From NCBI GenBank assembly GCA_002914805.1, contig JXTB01000061.1, forward strand, positions 750,364 to 814,363: 64,000 nt of DNA. The letters run 5' to 3'. A program made the position numbers and the translations under genes. This document shows, piece by piece, positions 49,196 through 60,600 of this stretch. This stretch comes from Parasponia andersonii. Lineage: Eukaryota > Streptophyta > Magnoliopsida > Rosales > Cannabaceae. The first letter of the stretch is position 1. Each line of letters opens with the position of its first letter. The notes under the pieces were generated by a model. That model searched no databases, was not told the origin of the DNA, and worked only from the letters and a program-made list of their open reading frames with translations.

Positions 49196-49327
49196 GCAGC
49201 CAATAATAAAGACATAACATATGGCATCAAATTTAATGCTAACACAGGAAATTAAAACTTACTGGTTGACTGAGCTTTTTGTCACATGATCATACCTATG
49301 TAGACAGTCTTCAGAAACGATTAAACC

Positions 49328-49343
49328 TCTGCTCTGATACCAA
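49328..49343 (-). other. Tekay primer-binding site
   Basis: On the minus strand TGGTATCAGAGCAGAG lies three bases after the 5' LTR. It matches the 3' end of plant initiator tRNA-Met over the first 12 bases, the usual primer for Tekay elements. Confidence 0.93.
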
Positions 49344-49346
49344 CAC

Positions 49347-52343
49347 TATGACACCCCCTAGTTTAACTATATTATCATATACAGTCAAACTATGAAGTAT
49401 TATTCTTTGTTCTACCAAATCTTTTATTTTGATAAAAAGGTGGACAATTTTGAACTTTCTAAAACCTTTAAACAAAAGCAACTGCATGGCATTTCTTGTT
49501 AAAAATGTCTTTATAAAATGTACAATCAAAAGAGGTTTTCAGCAGTCTATTTTGCCATCAGCAGTAGTATTTACATTATACCAAAATATCTTAAAACAAA
49601 ATTGTCATCCACGGGTCAAGCTCGTCTACATCTGTATGATCAAGGTGACACAAGACAAACCAGGCAACCAGCTAGTCAGTACCAAAATGTGCCTCTTCCT
49701 CTACATCATAAGACTAAAATGAGCTAAAGCTCAATAAGTAAAATCTATGCATGTTTATGAATACTTTAAAATCTCATAAAGTTCTCATTGTACCATTTTC
49801 TTTCTTAAACATTTGAGTCTATACATTTTCCTTAAAAATTATTCTTAGTTGGGCCCCTTAGCACATTGTTTGTCCCGTAAGTCAATAGGCCATGATAACA
49901 TTGGGCTAAAACTCTGGCCAAGAGCAAGAATAAGGTGCAACTGTCATGTGAGATTTTTGAAAACTCCTTCCCTCATCAAAGGGGCATCCTACACCGTGCT
50001 AATATTGTTCCACTTCAACGAGACACATCATAAGATCCGCAAATCCCACTTCAACGGGAGAGTCTGCATTAACAGACTTACCTATTCAGCTCCGATAGAC
50101 TAGAAATTGCCATTAAAATTTATCTTATAAAATTGGTACAATGGTACTCACTTTCAAATACTCTTATAATAAAATTCTCCATTTGCATGTAAGACGTGCC
50201 ATGCACATGCCATTTCATAACTTTCAGGAATAAGTAAGTTTCACATAATTACATCTTCCATAAAGTTCTTGTGATACAGTTGTAAGTATTTACTTACCTC
50301 GTATCCAGAATAAGAATTGATAATAGAAAGAGTCAATATCCTCTAAAGATTGGTGTGCTAATCACTTGTCATAAATTACTATTATTCAAGATGCACATTT
50401 TACAAAAAAAAAAGTGCATTAAGATACTTGAACAAGACTGAAATAATAACTTTCACTAAATTAGGAAACTTGATCTTCAAATGACTCATAAGCATATAAA
50501 TCTCTTAAGGTACTCGGCAGTCAACAACTAGCATTAAAAAACTGTTCAAAAGTATTAAAATATGAATGCTAGTTCATTAGCACAAAATGGTCCAAAATGG
50601 CACATAATTTTGTAAAAACTAGACCATTTGCTCCTAAAAAGTGCCATTTCATTTTAAAAATATTTGGACAGTACCTCCCCTATTTTTATGACATTTCCAC
50701 ATGATTAAAATCATGGTTTTAAACCTGCAATAACAATTAACAATCCAATTCCCACATATATACATCAAAGAAGATCATTTTAAACAACCTAAGTGCACTT
50801 GAATTCCTTTCAATTTTCACAAAGTTTAAACAACTTTTACACTTATGTGCCATCAAAATAAGCCATCAAATAAGTGTAATAAATAATAGAATCAATAAAG
50901 TATACACTATAAGTTTCAAAAATCAGATTACAAATATGGAAAACTTACTATACCACACATAAAAACACTTAAATCCATAACTAGCATACTTTGGGGCCTT
51001 AAGTTTAACTTTAATCCTCTACCTAAATTTTATATTTCCAGAAATAAATAAGGGTTCCTAGGACCATTATTCATCAAATAATAGCTTCGGTTTAAGTGCT
51101 GAAACAAAGAAATTAATTACAAATTTAAAATCCTACATAAACCTCACCTTGACTAGTTTGAGTCTTTGCTAGACTTCTTGCCTTCTATCTCCACCAAACT
51201 GATTCCCAAAGCTTAGAAATAGATTTTTTGACTTAAGAAGACCTGAAGAAACCATTATTTAAGTAGGAACAAGTAGAGAATTGAAATTAAAAGACAAGAC
51301 CTAGAAAGAAGGACTTAATAGAATTACATTGACTAGTTTTGGTCTATCTTGCTTTCTAGGGCTCCAATTTGAGTTCTACCACTTGGAAACTCTTGGAAAT
51401 GTTTGAAGCAAGTTGAGCGAAATCAGAAAAACATTGGAGAGTTTCAGGTCATGGCTGGAGAGAAAGGGAAAGCAAATGACCGGATTTAACCCAAAATCAA
51501 TACTTAATGGCTAAGAAAAGATATAACTTAAATTATAAGGGGTATTTTGAGTATTTTGCATATTACTTTCCATTTGTCCAGCTCTAGAACATCCTTAGCA
51601 TAGTCACCATGTTTCTGGTCACTCTTATACACCCAAGTGTAGCCAAAGTTGGTGAATCCTACCTTAGAAAGTGAAAACTAGTCATACTTTGACTTATGAT
51701 CCTATATGGCTAATCTTATTGTAATTTGGTGGAACCTAGCCCCTTAACCAATCATTAAACATAAAAAGAAAGTCAATTAGACTCCCATTAAGAATGCAAA
51801 CATAGTATTAGCACTCAATTATTAGAATGCACAAAAATGACATTACGCAATTTAGCCTAATCTAAGCTAGCTTAGTGAACTAAATACGAATTAGTGTCCT
51901 GAATGCCACCTCATGCTTACCTGGGTCCGACAAATAAAATGCTATAAATGAGTCCTAGACATTGAATCAAGCCTATTTGACATGTTAAACACACTGTGAA
52001 TTCGACTCCGAAATGCGTGAAAATTACATTTTACCGAAAAACTATTATTTGACCAAGTTATCAACAAGTACGATCTTAATGCATGTGGACATAGTATTGC
52101 TTTCATAATTATATTTTTTGTTCTTTTAGTATACCGAGCTCTCTCTCTGAGGGTATTAAACCTTTACACTGCATTGGGATACTTCAACAATCGTTAGTAT
52201 AATAACATATATATAAATGGACATAACATAATGAATGAGCATGTTACTATAAAACTAGTATTAACGACTTCTAGATGCCTAATATGTAATTAGAACATAT
52301 TTATTATTGACTTAATATGCATGCTAGAATCTTGGGCACCACA
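49347..52343 (-). repeat. Tekay 5' LTR (2,997 bp)
   Basis: In plus view it starts tatgacaccccctag (TG changed to TA relative to the other LTR) and ends cttgggcaccaca, next to TATAG. As the 5' LTR of a minus-strand element it carries the promoter that would have driven transcription leftwards. Confidence 0.97.
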
Positions 52344-52462
52344 TATAGTATGTGCAATACATATTCCATGACACTTATGCGCCTAATTAACTACTTTATA
52401 CTATGTCATCATCAATGCCCTCTATGGATATTAAAGTTCTATAATTTGAATTCTTTCATGTT

Positions 52463-52625
52463 AAGAATGAACACTACAAGTCCTTCATTTTAATTCAATT
52501 GTCATTAAGCATTTTAATTCAATTGTCGTTAAGCGTGGTTTTGTCAAGGCATACTGTTATTTAGGTACCATAATAAAATCCAATTGAACAATTTATGGAG
52601 ATCAAAAAATCATTTTGTAAACTTT
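52463..52625 (+). repeat. direct repeat A, right copy, with a 24-bp internal duplication
   Basis: This is the partner of 41,421-41,559 in the same orientation. It contains its own short tandem duplication of 'cattttaattcaattgtc(a/g)ttaag' at about 52,483-52,530, absent from the left copy. Confidence 0.65.
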
Positions 52626-53018
52626 AGAAATTCAATTAAAAAAAAAGTTTCTAAAGTTTTCAAAGCACGATTAAAATACTAATATGATCACTATCATGCC
52701 ATACTGATTCCTACATTGTAATTCTTAAACAAGAATTATACATCGAAAAACTTCAAGCCTCCAAGTCTTTCTGCTTATCCTTACCCTTGACTAATTCGGT
52801 GTGTGGGTACAACTCTTAATCACTTTTGAGAAAACTTCAAGAACTTTGAGAAAGGCTTGTGTTTCTTGCTCTTCTTCTTAATTTGATTGTAGATTGCTAG
52901 AGATTCAAGAAAACTCTCTTTCTTCTTGTTGGAATTGGCTATGCAACATGAGATGAGGTAGCCCTGACCTACACATGGCAGTGGAGGAATTCGACTTCTA
53001 GCCAAGTTCTCCTTTCCT

Positions 53019-53083
53019 TCCTCTCTCTCTTTCTATATATATATATATATATATATATAGATTTATTTATTTATTTATTTATG
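53019..53083. repeat. compound microsatellite (CT)n-(TA)n-(TTTA)n
   Basis: A pyrimidine run 'cctctctctctttc' is followed by about 13 'ta' units and then about five 'ttta' units. Confidence 0.95.
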
Positions 53084-53671
53084 TATATCATAAGAATTAT
53101 TAGATCTTCTCTTATGCGATTTCCCTTATTTTATCACAGTCAATATTGGACTGAGTTACTAGATCAGTCTCTAAGCAAGCGTAAGTGAGTTAGATAAAAA
53201 CCCAATAATCCAAATAACCTAAACTCTAATATCTCACTAGCCATATAATATAATTATAATTAACTTTTATTATTTAATTATACCTGTACTCTATCTATTA
53301 ACATTGGGTCACTCGACCAAAGATTCAATATTGCACTGGTATATTTATTTTCATAAAATTTATTAATAATTAATTAATTCGATCAATTTAATATATATTT
53401 TACCACGTCCTCAATGCAATGCATCAGTTGATGAAATGTATACTTACTCTCTATTACTTTTTTACCTTTTAAGTTGCCACCTATCATCTAATGTATAATT
53501 TTTCAAAGCATTTTGTTTATAAATTTCATTATAACCATTGTCCAACTCACACGTGAATGCTTGGATTCAAGATTTAAATTGTTTATAGCCCTAAAAGAAC
53601 TCAAAGTGTTATTAAATTCATGGATCCATATTCATGAAAGATGTTCGTGTCAATTTATTAATTTGTCTTTC

Positions 53672-53760
53672 AAGATATTAGAATTTGAACAATTAATTGC
53701 AACTAACCTATTTGTAAGATATTAGAATTTGAACAATTAATTGCAACTAACCTATTTGTA
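53672..53760. repeat. 44-bp exact tandem duplication
   Basis: The unit from 'aagatattagaatttgaac' to 'aacctatttgt' at 53,672-53,715 is repeated immediately at 53,716-53,759 with no mismatch that I can see, so it is recent. Confidence 0.95.
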
Positions 53761-54618
53761 AATCAAAAAGACAACTTACAAAAGTCAGTTCGAAATCACA
53801 AGAAATAAGGTCATGCAACATCTCTAATTTAGTAGTTATAAAATTTGAGTTATATTCTTAACCTTGAATCGTGTTTGTGTATTCCTTGATCTTATTTAGT
53901 GCACTTCCAACAAATTTATAACGCATTAATAAAACAATCCAGAATCATACCCTCATCATTTCTGTCTCATCATTTCTGTCGAGGGATAATACTAAGTAGT
54001 TTAAATAGTTTACCAAAATTTTAATATCAACACACATGACAAATGCGTTATCACAATTCAATTAGTGAATAGCATTAAACTCATTTGTAGTAAATTTTAA
54101 TACACCACTTAAATAATAACTCAATTACCATATCTATTAGTACAAATAATTTGGTAAATTGATTAGGATATTTAGCATTATCCTTCCGTTGAGATAGACA
54201 ATAGATAGAATAATAGTAAATGTACTCTTTTTTTCACAATATTCTATTTTAAATGCTTCCAAATAGTAGCTCCCATGTGCGCGCGCGCGCGCCGGGGGGG
54301 TAGGGACTCTCAATAATAATAGAACGAATAAGAAGCAGCCCAAAAGATCAGTTTTAAGGTCTCGTCATTTTTGTTTCCGTACATAGCTGCACGGTTCGTG
54401 TAACTAAATGTATCCGTACATAAACCAAACTTCTGAAGAAATATGTCATTAAAAGCACAAACCATTCTTTATCCTGTGTGACATAAAGTGTACTTTTTGT
54501 AGGTCGCCTGGACCATGGTTCATTTGTTTTGAGGCGAACCACAGCCATTTCTACCAAATATTATGTAGAGTCCACAACCAAATTTATACTTTCCTTCGGT
54601 TTGGGATGCAACCACAGC

Positions 54619-57600
54619 TTAGGAGTCGAAACTCGCATTCGAATTGGATATTGCCCGTCGAAGTTCACCCAAGAAGTCCATGTGTGAACCAGGAGACCCG
54701 GGACGACCAGTTGGAGCCATAAACTGAAAGATATTAAAACCAAAGCAAATATTGAGCGAGAGAGAGGGAGAGAGAGAGAGACAGAATTCAAACTGAAGCA
54801 AATAAAGAATTTCACTACTCACCTGGTGAGGAAGCCTGAATTGACCACCCCATGCTGATGGAGCTTTTTCCGAGTGCATAACCGGTCTCTCTGAAACAAA
54901 TAAAACTCAACTGAGAATAACAAAATTACACAAAATAAGAGGAAATTTGAGAGGGGGGGTATAAATAATATTCTTAACAGATGCTTCGGCTAAAAGTTTT
55001 GGGAGTAGTTGATTCTAGCAGTTGGAATCAGAACTGAAAATTACGATTTTTTTATCACATGACGAATTTTGTATATGGTAATCCTTCAGCAATGTTAATC
55101 ATTCGACTGCAACATGCTGAACTAGAGGTTCAGATTGTACCAGGCTACCGAACAAAAAGGTCTATATTCTTGTTATTTTCAAGCTTAGAGAGAACTATCT
55201 TAAGCCATTTGCCTTGGTGAAGTGAGGGGTACGCCTCCACCTAAACCATTGAAAAAATAATACAATGAAAAGAAAAAATAAATAATAAAATGTCAACTAT
55301 TCATAATCAAAGCCATAAGAATTTTAACAAAGCATAAGAATTTTAACAAAGTTCAATAATCTAGACTGTTTATAAGTTTAGAACTCATTTTATTTTCACT
55401 TTCTAAACACCTGTGTCACCATAGAAGCCCAACCACTATTAAATTCACATATATGACACGAGGCTCAAGCCTCAAAAAGCACCGAGGTGTACTTGTGTAA
55501 ACCTCAGACTAAGGGAGACCTCAAGGCGAACCTCAAGAAGCCTTTGACCACGATGGTTCTCTTAACGTTTTGATTTATAAAATTTACATTCATTTCTTTT
55601 GGCCTTTCCAGGCTATTCACCCTTGAACCATGATAGGGCTTCCTAATTTTTGGTACAGAAGATTAGAAGCTATGCAAAAGAGATGTAGTTTGGCTACAGG
55701 TTTGGGGATTTTTAAGTTTTTAGTGGTTAAATACAAACGTAGAATCACTGTGAGAGACCGGTAACAAAACTTGTCCTTTCTGGTACTTTGGCTTGAGGGT
55801 TGTATTCTGATCCCAAACCAAAAAAAAACAAATATGTAAAAACCTATGGTGCTTTTAGAATCACTCTTCCCTAGCCACACATGCTCAGCTGAGATTCGTC
55901 CAAGTTGTTCCTTTTCTCTTTTAACAAGAAACGTCTGTCCAAGTTCTCTGGTACTGCGTTGATAAATACTCTCCACCAAGTAACAGTGATGTCTGGGGAA
56001 GCTTATCAGCAATTTGCTTCCCACTTTTTATCTCTTACTCCCTTGTTAAATAAATTACCACCTTGATATTGGAGAAAGAACAATAAAGCGTCAGGGACAA
56101 GAAGTGAAGAATGACAGTATGATAACAACCAAAGTCTAACCCCAAGTTGTAAGGAGATGGATCACTTATATATGCATAAGTTGGCACTCGTACTAGATCC
56201 ATGTTTCTGATATAAACTGGTAATCATGGAGCAGCAGATCTTTTCACTTTCAGGCATCTTCAACCGAAAATTGCTCAGCCTAGTTACCCAAGCCACATGT
56301 ACAAGGTTTAGCCATCTTCATCCTCCTTTCCTATCATTTTCCTCTACTTTCGTTTGTATTTATTTCTGCAGTGAGGCAAGGGAAGTACAAGACTCTGACT
56401 TGGCAACACTACACGCCAAAAATATCTCCGAAAAAGATAACCTTAGATGAAAGAATTAACTATCATGATGTCTATTTGGAAAAAAATTTATTGGGATTGC
56501 TGTTTGGTTAAACAATGTAAAAAAGTTCAATGTTTTCTGATTTATTGATTGATTGGGAGGCTGCTTTGTAATTGAATTGTGTTCCGCTTTATTTTCTGGT
56601 GGACTGGTTGTCCTCCTATACACGAGTTTTGGTAATGTTTTAAATGATTGATATGGTTTGTACGTGCCAGGCCGTGCATAGTACCAGATCTTTCATCCTT
56701 GTATATAAAGTTCGAAGATTTCCACAGAAAATCTGCTAAAACTCAAATTGATAAACTTTGCCATGGAAATGCTTGGTTTTGGTATCAAGTCATTAACTAT
56801 ATCATAGAATAGAACTAGGATATCTTTTGAATGAAAATAGAAAATAATTAACCTGTCAAAATAAACTTTAGACACATACAAAATTAGAAAATCTTAGTTC
56901 TTTCACCGCTTACTAACCTGATGGCTCAATCAATGAATCATTGTAACACTGCATTGCAGCTGCCCAACCTGCAGTTAAAAAACAAGCAGACAAGTTTTAT
57001 AAAGTTGACAATGGTTATCCGAGGAATCTTGCAATTACTGTACCAGATTGACATCATAGAAGTGAGTCATTTGAAAATATTAGTAACACTACAAATTAAA
57101 TGCAATTATCCACAAATAAAGAATAATTCTGAAACATCTATAAAGGCAGCGATCTTTTCCTTTAGCCTAACAGTTCTCGTGCAAAGAAGTAAATCAAGTA
57201 GGTCCAACAAAGAACATCTGAGGTCAAATATCAGACATAGAAGAAAAAACAAAATGGCAACCTTCATATTCCACGCATTTTATTGCAAAACTCTAATGAT
57301 AACTGGAAATGTGAATGTCTTTCATCATAAAATGGCCTACCATATTTTCAAAAGCTGCTCAAAACCATTAAGTCATCTCTAAACATAACACACAACTAGT
57401 AGAAAGGATACGCCAAGTTCAACATGTTCGAATACAGACATCACAGCAGAAAGGATAAATTCTTCTCTTTTAAGAGTTTCACACTCACAATAGACCTCCT
57501 CCTGAATTTTAAATGGATGATGAAGGAGACTGGAGGGATTCAAGGTTAGGATTTGCAATTTAAGAAATATGAAGGAGAAGAAGGTGGAGTTGAGGTCATG

Positions 57601-60600
57601 CTGCTTAAATAAGTGAAGATATGTATTAGATTGGAGGACAGATGAATGTAGAAGTTTGATATTTCCAAAATTTTCCCTATTTTCCCTTGCAAATATTTTT
57701 GTAATTTCTGATTCCGGAGGAGAAAATTCAGAATTTTTGGCAAGAATCTTTATCTGGAAAATCATGCAGTCCGCCTAAAGTCAAGGTTTTTAGCAGTTTA
57801 CTGGTTACAGACAGTTGAATAGCGATGACGTTTTCCAGAGGAAAAGACTGTTTATCGCTGTGTCTCCAAGCTTGTGTGTTCTATGCAAATTTAGCAATGA
57901 AATATTGGATCAGTTGCTTATATTCGGTATCCTTTTCCTAGTAGTTTATGTGTGAAACTACAGGCAGAACTTGACAGTACCTGGGTTACTCCAAGATACT
58001 ATATAGATGTTCTTGGATCAGACTTTTGTGAGGTGGGTAAAAGGGAAAAGAAATTGTGGAACTCAGCTGTGGTGGCTATTTGTCGGTCACTATGGTTCAA
58101 AGAAATAAGAGAATCCTTGACAATGTGGAAGATCATATAAGATAGTCTTCGGTATAGAGTTGAGTTCTGGGTGGCTTTGTGGTTACTGGTTAGTTAATGT
58201 AAAAGAATACAGGAATTTGTTGTTTTCTGATTACTTAGGAACGGGCATCTATAATGTAATTTAAGATTTTGGTGGAACTTTTGCTCTTTGTTTGTACTTC
58301 GTTTATCAACAGGAGCTCTTGTTTCCTACAGTTTAATATGTATACATACATACATATATATATGTCATTACAGGCAGTGTTGTAGAGCAATAATAGAAAG
58401 GAGGAGTAGAAGAAAAATCAAAAGATGTGAGGTTTTCCAACACTTACGTTAAATATTTATGAATATCAATAACCTAGCATCAATCAATATAAGGCCTACA
58501 TATACACGTAGTCCAAAAATCACAGAAAATGACAATTAAAAGATCACTCTAGACAAAATAAATTACAATAATGTGAACCTGAGACTAAAATTTTCACAGA
58601 CAGAATCTCTTCTCACGCGGTCCACCCCATATTTCACCTACACATCAGAATGAAAGCCATGACCCACCAATTTTTCCCAGAAAAATACTCTACTGTTTGC
58701 ATTTAAAACTCTAGTTTTACTCCAAAGGTCAGCTTTTATTTCTTTCATTTTGTTTCGTTTTTTATTGTCCTCTTTCAGTTGAAGCTCCAAAGTTCAATTC
58801 TAATGCAACCATACTTGTACTTATCAATCCACAAAGCATCTATATTGGATCGCTACCTCCATTAAGCTGATATAATTGCTAACCCACATTCTGATCAGAA
58901 AAAGACCAACTTTGAAGGGTTATAATTCAGTAGTACTCCAAAAGTAGTGTAAAATGAAAAATCCTGACCAACATTAGCATCAAGTTTCTGCTAATTCCTA
59001 AATGCAGAGCATGTGGAGAAAAGAAAGAGGAATAATTTAAACAATATGCATTCATGCAATAAGATGTCCGACATGTTAAACATAATCAAGACTAATTATA
59101 GATAGGCAATTTAAACTCTATTATGAAACTAACTCTAAGAATTCAACCTAGAACAAAACTTTAACATTAAATGAACAAAACTTTACCAATGAATAATATA
59201 ATTCTAAAATAGTCCTAATTGGTAGTATAACCTTAAATCATAATTATCTCATATCTCATTCAGCTATATTCTTCTATGTATACATTAGTAGTGGTCGTAT
59301 AAGCTCCACGAAAGTGATACTTAAACTGTCGTCGCAAGTCTTCTTAATCATGTTGCAGGCAAGCGCAAAATTGCCATGATTATTTTATTTAAATTTGCCC
59401 ATTAACTTCTTTGTGTTCTATCTGCTTACTTATGTCCTAGGAACATTTCAACATATTAGTACAGCCCATGTAAATAAGTCCTTTGATTCCTGTTTTACTT
59501 CTGTGTTCTTGTTTTTTTTTCTTTTTTTATTTTTTTTTTCAAATTTATCGCACTAACAAAATCATACTTGTCTTACGATTTGGTAACCATGCTATTTCAA
59601 AGTTGTTTAATTTTTTTTTCTAACATGTTCTTGAAATCCAAAGTAATGTCATCATCCCAAATGGTAACTTACAAACAAAACTAAGCTGACGAAAAGCAGC
59701 AAAAAGTCAAGTTTTTTTTATGCAGTAATCATGTAATAACCTTTTCGAGGACATTATAGAAACTTACGTTCATTCAGTAGCTGAGAAGCCTCACTACCGG
59801 AACACCCCTCCAAAGCTATTAACCGTGCGCGAGGATTCTCATTTAGAAGACCGCTGCTTCCTGCATCCCCATGATCGATGACAGGAACATTTCTTGAGGC
59901 AGAAACTTGATTCTTGTCTACATCATTTCCATAAACATTGTTGGTTCGGTCAAATCGATCTGCAGTATTTTCTCATGTTATTCGAATGGTAAAGTAATAC
60001 AAACTGTATGCTCTCTCATTTCTGCGGACATTCATACTTGGACTAATTAATAAACTAAAAAATATGCATCTATAACTCGAAGGAGATTAGAGACAAAATA
60101 AATAAACATGATCCTGGAATAGATAAGGTCCATTCCTTAATTCCCATTCATTAGCTCATGTTTTCACCTGGTTAAAAATTAAACATCCCTTTGCACAACA
60201 CATTGATGACACAGAACATACATGCAGTTGTCCACTAGCGAAAACCAAAAGAAGAAAGGCACAAAAGACAAAACTGAAGGGAGAGGAAAATAAGATCCCA
60301 GAACACCAAGATTTTTTAAGGGAGAAAAAATAGCAGACAAATTAAATTAAAAAAAAAAACTAGAATAAAAAAGCTTCAAACCCATTTTCTACAAGAAAAT
60401 CCTTATAAATGCATGATAGTAAAAATTCAAGAAGATTCCTGACCTTAATAACATGACTAGTTAAACCCTTAACCCCAGTTAAATGTTAAGGAAAGATAAA
60501 TGAAGCAGCAAATTTCCTTACAATTTCACTAACTGTTCTTGGTTAACTTCTAACCACAAGAAACAAAGGACACCCACGTTTAAACTAAAGAAGAAAACCT

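Larger units (their letters stand above)
41641..52348 (-). mobile_element. Ty3/gypsy chromovirus, Tekay/Del type, with LTRs and TSD
   Basis: The element proper is 41,646-52,343 (10,698 bp). The target duplication TATAG is identical at 41,641-41,645 and 52,344-52,348. It reads on the minus strand: 5' LTR 49,347-52,343, PBS, gag, protease, reverse transcriptase, RNase H, integrase, C-terminal chromodomain, PPT, 3' LTR 41,646-44,628. LTRs of 3 kb, the Met-type PBS and the chromodomain at the end of pol are characteristic of Tekay/Del. All protein regions have stops or lost catalytic residues. Confidence 0.95.
52349..54340. other. noncoding DNA between the Tekay element and the host gene
   Basis: No gene is visible. 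It holds direct repeat A (right copy), a microsatellite at 53,030, a 44-bp duplication at 53,672, and a (GC)n plus G-run at about 54,277-54,300. The stretch 52,800-53,350 has LTR-like texture, but no partner copy is present. Confidence 0.5.

Noticed and set aside
57379..57765. 128-residue minus-strand open frame
   Set aside because: It lies in intron 4 of the host gene, without domain or splice-consistent borders.
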